Positions 1 to 6,200 of a stretch of DNA of 7,898 bases are shown one piece after another (position 1 is the stretch's first letter; each line of letters begins with the position of its first letter). Source of the DNA: Alphaproteobacteria bacterium (lineage in GTDB: Bacteria; Pseudomonadota; Alphaproteobacteria; Puniceispirillales; UBA1172); the NCBI GenBank assembly GCA_021296375.1, contig JAGWAQ010000072.1, positions 1 through 7,898 on the forward strand, given 5' to 3'. The notes under the pieces were generated by a model. The model saw nothing but the letters and a program-made list of their open reading frames with translations, made no database searches and was not told the origin of the DNA. The position numbers and the translations under genes were made by a program.

Positions 1-1733
1 TCCGAACCCGAAACGGTGTAGACCTCAAGTGTGGACTGCAGTTCAGCGGTGGTGATCGCGTCTGTATTCGTTGAGGTCAGGGTGAATTTCGTCAGGTCGA
101 GCACCTCCCCTGCGTCAGGGTCATCAACCGTAAAGCGGAGGCCCGCGACATTGCCCCGGGTGCTTTGGTTGATGGTCCCCGCCGCCGTGGTGACGGCAAC
201 CGTAGGCGCGTCATTGGCGCCGGTGATGTTTGCTGTCAAGGTCACCACACTGGAGGTGGCGCCAGCGGCATCAATCACGATGACCTTGGCGGTGTCAGTG
301 ACCGACGCCCCCCCAGCCAGCGCATCGGTATCATCATCATCATTATCGAGCGCATAGGCCCAGGTCACCGACCCGTCCGCCGCGCGGGTGAAGGTGAACG
401 TCCCGTAAGTGCCATCCACATCAGTGTCGGTGGAATCATCTGCCGTATGCGTGACTTGCGTGCTGGCATTGGTCGGGTCATCAGTGCCGGTGGTGACATA
501 AATATTCAGGCTGGTGGCGGTATCCACCGCGTCGGCATCGGCAATGGACAGGTCTTGCGCCGATACCGTCAGGGTGCCATCTTCGGTGCCCGTGCCAGTG
601 GCGTTGGTAATGCTCAGCGTCGGCGCCTCGTCATTGATGTCTGTCACATTGACCGTCACCGTCTGCATGCTCGACGTCGTGATCGTGTCATCATTGGCGT
701 CGGTTTCCGTCGCCGTCACAATCACCGTGTAGCTGGTGGCGTCCGTTTCATAATCCGGCGCGTTCTTGAAGCTCAGCGCGCGGGTCGCGGCGTCAAAACT
801 GAAGGACGCGGCATCAGTCCCCGACAACGCCCAGCTGATGGCATTGCCCGAAATATCCGGCGTGATTTCGTCATATGTGTTGACCGCCGTCGTGCGTTCT
901 TCATCCGCGACGGTATCCATAGCGGCAAGGTTGGGGGCTTCGTCCAAGAGGTCTTTAATCGCCACGGTGAAGTTCTGGTCGACTGTCCCGGCTCCATAGC
1001 TGGCGGTGACGGTGATCACCACTTGCGTCACCTCTTCGGCGTCATAACCCGTGCCTTTGTACAAAATCTTGCCAAAATTCGTTGCATCGTTCATGATTTC
1101 AAAATCACTTGAGACATCTTGACCATCAGCGGTATTAAGCTTTGCCACGAGGCTGTAGCTGGTTGCTGTATCCGTCATAACTTGATGGAGAAAACTACTG
1201 GTCCCAGAGTCATCGACATTTTCATCAATCGACAGATTATCCGGCACATCTGATGTGAACATCGGGGCCACGTAGCCCTCGGCGCCGTGTTCGGTGGCAA
1301 ATTCCGTCACCCCCTTGGGCATCGCCTGACTGGCCGCGCCCTCAACGCCGTACTCAAAGTTATAATCAACAATAACGGTGATGACCGTGTCGTTTTCCAA
1401 CGTAATCTTGCGCACGCCGTTTTTTTCCTCACCGACGGATTTGATCATGACATCACGATGAAACAGCAAGCGGTTGCCCCGATCAAATTCATGAATAGCA
1501 ACATCTTCAGCCAGTTCCTTTGTCACCACATAGGTGTCTTTCCCGCCCCCTAACGCCGGTGAGAACGCTGGCGTGGTGCCATCCAGAATAAGCCAGTCGT
1601 CGCCAGAAAGATCCGCTTTCCCCGGCTGCGGTTCGACCTGAATAAAATTGCCGTCAGCATCAAGGGTGAACAGCAGGTACTCTTCGCCGTTGTATTTGAA
1701 GAATTGCTCGGGATAGGTGATGACACTGGCCAT
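1..1733 (-). CDS. Cadherin/VCBS-repeat giant surface protein, N-terminal part (3' end outside window)
   Basis: The reading frame is open from an ATG at 1733-1731 to the left edge (577 full codons, no stop). The start is supported by GGAGG at 1744-1748 on the minus strand, 10 bases upstream. There is no classical signal peptide, which fits type I secretion. Residues 1-155 form a distinct N-terminal module containing GGGKDTYVV and IHEFDRGNRLLF, resembling haemolysin-type calcium-binding-related segments. A degenerate Ig-like repeat follows (about 158-268), then a cadherin-like repeat (about 268-366, with PDYET and ending DINDEAP), a VCBS-like repeat (about 366-508, with TYGTFTF and GSVTWAYALDN, ending GANDAP), and the start of an FTLTST/VYTVSG repeat (508-577). 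I see no cysteine, and Asp and Thr are abundant. By family knowledge it is a calcium-stabilised adhesin-like rod; adhesion itself is inference. It is a paralogue of the larger protein encoded at 3270-7898. If its end matches that protein, about 240 residues are missing. Confidence 0.88.
   Translation of the reverse strand, partial: MASVITYPEQFFKYNGEEYLLFTLDADGNFIQVEPQPGKADLSGDDWLILDGTTPAFSPALGGGKDTYVVTKELAEDVAIHEFDRGNRLLFHRDVMIKSVGEEKNGVRKITLENDTVITVIVDYNFEYGVEGAASQAMPKGVTEFATEHGAEGYVAPMFTSDVPDNLSIDENVDDSGTSSFLHQVMTDTATSYSLVAKLNTADGQDVSSDFEIMNDATNFGKILYKGTGYDAEEVTQVVITVTASYGAGTVDQNFTVAIKDLLDEAPNLAAMDTVADEERTTAVNTYDEITPDISGNAISWALSGTDAASFSFDAATRALSFKNAPDYETDATSYTVIVTATETDANDDTITTSSMQTVTVNVTDINDEAPTLSITNATGTGTEDGTLTVSAQDLSIADADAVDTATSLNIYVTTGTDDPTNASTQVTHTADDSTDTDVDGTYGTFTFTRAADGSVTWAYALDNDDDDTDALAGGASVTDTAKVIVIDAAGATSSVVTLTANITGANDAPTVAVTTAAGTINQSTRGNVAGLRFTVDDPDAGEVLDLTKFTLTSTNTDAITTAELQSTLEVYTVSGS
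3..86 (-). repeat. FTLTST/VYxVSG repeat core, copy in smaller protein
   Basis: Encodes FTLTSTNTDAITTAELQ followed by STLEVYTVSGS. Bases 43-74 are identical to 4009-4040 in the larger gene. The unit continues beyond the left edge. Confidence 0.85.
346..409. repeat. 64-bp dispersed repeat, copy 1 (in VCBS unit of smaller protein)
   Basis: Base-for-base identical to 6025-6088. It encodes the VCBS core YGTFTFTRAADGSVTWAYAL in the minus frame. Identity includes every third codon position, while flanking sequence of the two domains has diverged. Confidence 0.95.
493..588. repeat. 96-bp dispersed repeat, copy 1
   Basis: Aligns without gaps to 6193-6288 with about ten mismatches. It encodes the front of the VCBS unit (EDGTLTVSAQDL.IAD and VDTATSL). 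Together with 346-409 it shows the whole VCBS domain is shared; the distance between the two blocks differs by 21 bases (seven codons) in the two genes. Confidence 0.9.
1269..1733 (-). other. N-terminal cap module of the smaller repeat protein
   Basis: This segment encodes residues 1-155, before the Ig-like repeats begin. It lacks DxNDxAP linkers. It contains DDWLILDG, then GGGKDTYVV, IHEFDRGNRLLF, and a strand-rich tail (KITLENDTVITV). The pattern Gly-rich turn, DxYxV, then acidic-Gly-hydrophobic recalls haemolysin-type calcium-binding-related domains; this is fold-level inference, not a firm family assignment. Residues 66-82 align without gaps to the C-terminal region of the larger paralogue. 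Confidence 0.55.
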
Positions 1734-1743
1734 GGTCTGGTTT

Positions 1744-1748
1744 CCTCC
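1744..1748 (-). promoter_or_regulatory. Shine-Dalgarno site for the smaller repeat protein
   Basis: Read on the minus strand this is GGAGG (within TTTGGAGGAAACC), ending 10 bases before the ATG at 1733-1731. It fixes that ATG as the start; no better in-frame start with a ribosome binding site was seen. Confidence 0.8.
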
Positions 1749-1815
1749 AAAGAAAAATTTATCTCTGCCAAAAATTCACCCCTGCACTTTCCACGGAAGG
1801 CAAAATCCATGAAAA

Positions 1816-1842
1816 GATGTGGCGCAAGGATGTGATGCGCAA
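1816..1842. repeat. Direct repeat pair GATGTG..GCGCAA
   Basis: Two copies follow each other 13 bases apart: GATGTGGCGCAA at 1816-1827 and GATGTGATGCGCAA at 1829-1842, the second with a two-base insertion. They lie about 80-110 bases upstream of the repeat-protein start, where a regulator could bind. A binding role is inference; nothing else in the sequence identifies a protein. Confidence 0.4.
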
Positions 1843-1887
1843 ATTTATCCGGAAACGCTGACGCGGCACGCGCGCCATGCTTCCGTG

Positions 1888-1897
1888 TGAAATTTCA
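1888..1897. repeat. Short perfect palindrome TGAAATTTCA
   Basis: A 10-bp self-complementary sequence in an AT-rich patch, about 155 bases upstream of the repeat-protein start. It could be a half-site operator or simply chance in AT-rich DNA. Confidence 0.25.
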
Positions 1898-2006
1898 AAT
1901 TTTTTGGGGACACCATACGGCCCGGTAACACCGTGAGCACCGCCCCGACGCGGGCCAAAAACCCGTAGCCAGAACGATTGCTGAGAAAAATACTAGCAAA
2001 TAATGG

Positions 2007-2036
2007 TTAACAAAACGTGAATTATCCCAAAATTAT
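2007..2036 (+). promoter_or_regulatory. Candidate sigma70-type promoter for the hydrolase
   Basis: TTAACA at 2007-2012 matches five of six bases of the -35 consensus. AATTAT at 2031-2036, after an 18-base spacer, matches four of six of the -10 consensus. It sits in the most AT-rich stretch of the intergenic region and would give a leader of over 200 bases carrying the 11-bp tandem repeat. AT-rich DNA throws up such matches by chance, so this is a weak call. Confidence 0.28.
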
Positions 2037-2082
2037 TTTATGTTTATTTTCAGTGGATTAAAAAAATATCTGATCATTTTCC

Positions 2083-2144
2083 GGCCCTGCTCTGGCCCTG
2101 CTCTGGCCCGCGGCCCTGCTTTGGTCCTGCTTTGGCCCTCCCCT
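2083..2144. repeat. Degenerate 11-bp tandem repeat, about 5.5 units
   Basis: Units run GGCCCTGCTCT (2083-2093), GGCCCTGCTCT (2094-2104), a shortened GGCCCGC (2105-2111), GGCCCTGCTTT (2112-2122), GGTCCTGCTTT (2123-2133) and a degraded GGCCCTCCCCT (2134-2144). The first two are identical. The array lies between the AT-rich stretch and the hydrolase start. The period is close to one DNA helical turn, which would suit stacked protein sites, but a neutral minisatellite from slippage is equally possible. Confidence 0.8.
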
Positions 2145-2263
2145 TGCGCCAAGCCTCGCGCCAATACGGCCACAATCCGGTGGTGGCGCCACGTTCCTCT
2201 TGATCAGCGGCGGTTTCGGCGACATGCTTAACCCCACCATCGCGGCGGCACTGGCCGCACCAC

Positions 2264-2269
2264 AGGAGG
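2264..2269 (+). promoter_or_regulatory. Shine-Dalgarno site for the hydrolase
   Basis: AGGAGG lies five bases before the ATG at 2275. This strong site decides the start in favour of 2275 over the in-frame TTG at 2200 and ATG at 2224, neither of which has a comparable site upstream. Confidence 0.85.
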
Positions 2270-2274
2270 GACAA

Positions 2275-3213
2275 ATGGATTACCGCGCGATCATGGATGC
2301 CGATGTCTGGGCTTTCATTGAGGAGACCAACGCCCACCACCCCGCCACCCTGCAAGGAATTGATAACCAGCGGGGTGAGCGTCACCAGCGGGCGCAGTAC
2401 AACGCGCTCTGTGCCCATTTCCACCCCGGCCGCCCGCAAGGGGTTAACGTCACCGATACAAATCAAGCTGGCGTCGCGACACGCCGCTACACCCGAGATG
2501 CCGCCGATAATGCTCAAGCGACGGTTGAGGTTCTCTATATTCATGGCGGCGGGTTTGTGGTCGGCAATCTTGACACCCATGATGATATTTGCGGCACGCT
2601 CTGCCTTGACACGGGTTTTGCCATCACGGCGGTGGATTACCGCCTTGCCCCTGAACACAAGCACCCCGCCGCGCTGGAAGATTGCCGGACGGTGCTGGAC
2701 CAGCTGATCGCGCAATCAAGCGGCCCGGTGCTGGTGATGGGGGATAGCGCCGGCGGCTGGCTTGCCGCCATGCTGGCCTGTGAGGTCGGGGCGGCCGTTG
2801 CCGGACAACTGCTGATTTACCCCATGCTGGGGGGTCGGCTTGACCAGGGGTCTTATCTTGAGCATGCGGAAGCGCCCCTGCTGACCACCGCGCAAGTTAA
2901 ATATTACTGGGAAACCTATTTTGATTGCCCCTTGCGGGAGGATGCCCTGACCCCGCCCATGGCCTATCAGGATGTTGAAGGGATGGCGCAACTGGCGCCC
3001 GCGGTGATCATTGGCGCGGGCTGTGACCCCCTCTACTCCGATTCCCCGGATTACGCGGCAAAGCTCAAGCAGGCCGGGGTCAACTGCCGCCTGCACACCG
3101 AGCGCGGCTTGCCCCATGGCTATATGCGGGCGCGGCATTCCGCCAAATCCGCCCGCGAAAGTTACGCCCGCGTCGTCGAGGGGTTAAAAGACCTGGCGGA
3201 AGGCAAAATATAA
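2275..3213 (+). CDS. Alpha/beta hydrolase, hormone-sensitive-lipase family (esterase/lipase)
   Basis: A complete 312-residue cytoplasmic-type enzyme; no signal peptide or membrane segment is evident. The HSL-family oxyanion motif HGGG is at residues 90-93 (in YIHGGGFVVG), followed by DYRLAPEHKHPAALED at 121-136, a hallmark of this family. The nucleophile is Ser158 in GDSAGG (156-161). The acid is probably Asp251 (in CDPLYSD) and the base His281 (in LPHGY), so the triad is intact. Length is typical for bacterial members, which hydrolyse short-chain acyl esters; the natural substrate cannot be read from sequence. It is divergent from the smaller repeat protein and converges on the larger one with a 56-base gap, so it appears to be a single-gene unit. 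Unlike the flanking proteins it contains several cysteines. No operon partner or functional link to the repeat proteins is visible. Confidence 0.93.
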   Translation: MDYRAIMDADVWAFIEETNAHHPATLQGIDNQRGERHQRAQYNALCAHFHPGRPQGVNVTDTNQAGVATRRYTRDAADNAQATVEVLYIHGGGFVVGNLDTHDDICGTLCLDTGFAITAVDYRLAPEHKHPAALEDCRTVLDQLIAQSSGPVLVMGDSAGGWLAAMLACEVGAAVAGQLLIYPMLGGRLDQGSYLEHAEAPLLTTAQVKYYWETYFDCPLREDALTPPMAYQDVEGMAQLAPAVIIGAGCDPLYSDSPDYAAKLKQAGVNCRLHTERGLPHGYMRARHSAKSARESYARVVEGLKDLAEGKI

Positions 3214-3246
3214 AAAGGCTGCAGGAACAACACAGTCCCTGCAGCC
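3205..3246 (-). terminator. Intrinsic terminator of the larger repeat-protein gene
   Basis: A perfect 9-bp stem, GGCTGCAGG (3217-3225) with CCTGCAGCC (3238-3246), encloses a 12-base loop. On the minus strand it is followed by TTTTTATATTTT, a good U-tract, and it begins 24 bases after the TGA at 3272-3270. On the plus strand the stem is followed by CAAAGG, so it is a weaker terminator for the hydrolase, though hairpins with A/T tracts can work in both directions. The U-tract overlaps the last codons and stop of the hydrolase. Confidence 0.85.
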
Positions 3247-3269
3247 CAAAGGCCAAAATTTGCCTCAGA

Positions 3270-6200
3270 TCAAATACCACCTTCCAATGACATCGCCGTC
3301 AGATAATCAGAAAAACCCATCAGCTCCGGAGCAGGATCACCAAGATCCAGAATCTCGATATCCTGGGCCGAGCCGACACGCAGGGTGACGGTATCGGTAG
3401 CTATCTCATTAGTGGTGTCAGTATCGATCGTCAGCAGATGCCCCTGGAAAAGCGGGCTATTGAGTTCCGCGCTCTCCAGCACATCAACATCAGGGCCAAG
3501 CTGGATGATCGTCGTGCCCGGGCCCGTTTCGGCAATCTCGATATCCCGCTCCAGCCCTTTGGAAATGGCGTAAATATCATCCCCGGCGCCGGCATCGACA
3601 TCCAACACATCATCACTACCTACGGGAATGCGGTTGTCGAGGTAAACAAGCTGGGTTCCTGCCAACGGGTCATCCCCGGAGTCAACGGTCAAGAGCGCGT
3701 CATCACTTAAATCATCAGGCGTGTCATTGTCACCATACTGGTACATCCCCGCCGGGTTGTTTTCAGGCGGCGTCGACTCCCACCGCAGGTAGCTCGAATA
3801 ATCGGGCAGGACGGCGAGGGTAAACGTTTCCGACTGCGCTGAAACCGCGCTTTCTTCATCCGTATAGGTGATGGTGAACGTGACATTGCCAAAATCATCA
3901 AGCGTCTGGCCCGATGCCGTCCGCACCCCGAAGACATATTGATCATCACCAGAAGCAGCGCTGAAGCTTGACCCCGACACGGTGTAGACCTTAAACGCGG
4001 ACTGCAAATCAGCGGTGGTGATCGCGTCTGTATTCGTTGACGTCAGGGTGAACCGGCTGAAGTCAACCGTCTCCCCGACACCGGGGGTTTCCCCGCCATC
4101 AGGGTCAGTGACCTTAAACCGAAGTCCGGTGTCATCAAAATCACGCGCAGTGGAAATTTGCGCAGACGCTTCATCCACCGTGATCACCGGCGCATCATTG
4201 ACGCCAGTGACGGTGATATTGATCGTGGCGGTGACGCCATCCACGATAACGGTGAAACTATCGACCACGCTTTCCTCGGCATTCAGGGCGTTGGTGGCGG
4301 CACGCGTGCTGTCCAGCGTATAGATCCAGGTGCGATTGCCTTCACCTTGAAGTGCGATTGAGCCGTAAGTCCCCGTCGGGCTTGATTGCAGTGCGAGGTT
4401 CGGGACAGTGCCGCCATCAGGATCAGTGACGGTCAGGATGCCCGTCGCGGTGGTGGCGTCATCTTCCGTGACCGAACCTGACATATCCCCACCAAAGATC
4501 AGGCCAAGGTCATTGATATTGACCGTCAGCGTCTGGATGGTTGACTGGGTGTTATTGCTGTCATCGGCGTCGGTTTCCGTCACCTGCACCTTGACGGTGT
4601 AACTGGCCTTGACCTCAAAATCCGGTGCTGTCTTGAACGTCAACACCCGGGTTGTGGTGTTAAAGTTAAAGGACGCGTGGTCGTTTTGCTCAAGCAACGC
4701 CCAGGTGATGGTATTGCCTTCAATATCCGGGGTGATGGCGTCAAACGTCTTGACCGCCGTCGTGCCCTCATCCACCGATACGGTGGCGGTTTCGGCAAGC
4801 GTGGGGGCTTCCAGAATATCCGTCACATTAATCGTCAAGTCATAAGTATTCCGCGTCTCATGTTGGCCGTTCAGGACCCTCAAATTGACCGTGACGTTAT
4901 ACGAGGATTTTTCCTCATGGTCAGGGGTAGTGTCGGATTTGAACGTCACCACGCCGGTTGGGTTTATGCCGTCTTCAGTTTTCTCCGAATTGTCAATCCT
5001 GAACAAATCGGCATCGGCGCCGGTGAGAGTCCAATCCAGCACATCGTCTTCATGGAGTTCACTCAAGGCATTGTTGCTATCATCCCCGTCGCTCCCGAAT
5101 TCGGAGATGACGATCGGGGTGAACAGCACGGTATCGGAGCTGATCACGGTGCCTTCGGCAATATCAACCGGCGGCGACCCCAGCAGTTCTGGCGTCTGAT
5201 CATTGACATTGGTGACATTGATGACAAAGTCCTTGGACGCGGTTTCGCCCTCATCCCCGCTTTCCACCTCGGTGTTCACCACTTTGGCGGTAAGGGTAAA
5301 AGCGTAGGATGACTTTGTTTCAAAATCGATATCCGTCCGGTTTTTCCAGGACACGGAACCAAACTCATCCGTGATTTCAAACAGATCGGCGTCAGCCCCT
5401 GTCAGGGTCCACGTCACCACGTCATCACCGTGCAATTCATCTTCACCGGAGCCGGGAGGGTCATTGCTGTCATCGCCATCATCCCCGAGGTCAGACTTCA
5501 GGTAGCCGAAAGTGACAAGGCCACCGGCCTCGCTGCCGTCAATGGCCTCCGCCCCGGCGCCTCCGAGTTCAAAACCGATCAACTCCGGCGCTTCGTCGTT
5601 GATATCAGTCAAGCTCAAGGTGTAGGTGGCGGTGACATCGTCAAAATTGGCACGAGTTGCCGTCACCGTCACGTCAATACTGTCGGCGGTTTCGTGATCA
5701 AATTCCGCATTGGCCTTGATGCGCAATTTGCCGCCCACCACCTCAAAACGGTTATCGCTGGTGGCTTCACTGATGGCATAACCATTCGCGTTCTGCAACG
5801 TGACATCGGTGAGGTCAATCGCGCTGGCCCCGACATCTCCCTCAGCGCGGGAAGAGGAGCTGGCCCCGAGCTGGATCGACGTCACCGGCTCATCGACGCC
5901 ATTGATCGTCACCGTCACTTCACGAACGGGAGAGGTGTTGTCCGCCGCGTCATAGACGATGACCATGGCCTTGTCCGCCAGCGTCTCGCCCGCATCCAGC
6001 AATTGAACCGCGGCATTCGTGTTGTCGAGCGCATAGGCCCAGGTCACCGACCCGTCCGCCGCGCGGGTGAAGGTGAACGTCCCGTAAGCACCAGAAATTT
6101 CGGTGTCCGTCCTGCTCTCCGAATTAAGATCTCGAGAATCATAAACCACCGATGTGCTTGCATCATCAGGGGTGGCGGGGTCATCCCCTGCCGTGACATA

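Larger units (their letters stand above)
1734..2274. other. Divergent intergenic region
   Basis: These 541 bases separate the minus-strand repeat protein from the plus-strand hydrolase and must hold promoters for both. From 1734 to about 1900 there is the leader of the repeat protein, with a direct-repeat pair (1816-1842) and a 10-bp palindrome. From 1981 to 2075 the DNA is markedly AT-rich. From 2083 to 2144 it turns into a GC-rich 11-bp tandem array. From 2145 to 2263 I see only hydrolase leader. No convincing protein-coding gene or structured RNA was found. Confidence 0.7.

Noticed and set aside
165..1112. Long plus-strand open frame (315 codons) opposite the smaller repeat protein
   Set aside because: It is antisense to a well-supported repeat protein with a ribosome binding site. 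The product is Arg/Ile/Gly-rich with no recognisable domain, as expected from the reverse complement of GAT/ACC/GTC-rich codons.
2021..2031. Possible DnaA box (TTATCCCAA)
   Set aside because: It differs from the TTATCCACA consensus in two central positions and is isolated, so there is no case for an origin.
2083..2144. CRISPR array or plasmid iterons
   Set aside because: Units are 11 bp, contiguous without spacers, and degenerate. There are no cas or replication genes nearby.
2040..2231. Small plus-strand open frame over the tandem repeat
   Set aside because: The start is in AT-rich DNA without a ribosome binding site, and most of the product is translation of the 11-bp repeat. It overlaps the esterase leader out of frame.
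2200..2274. Longer N-terminus for the esterase from a TTG at 2200 or ATG at 2224
   Set aside because: Neither has a good ribosome binding site, while ATG 2275 is preceded by AGGAGG at ideal spacing and gives a normal family length.
2074..2715. Minus-strand open frame of 213 codons across the intergenic region and the esterase
   Set aside because: It overlaps the esterase's conserved catalytic region on the other strand, and its C-terminus is the translated 11-bp array (Gly/Gln/Arg/Pro low complexity). No supporting start site was seen.
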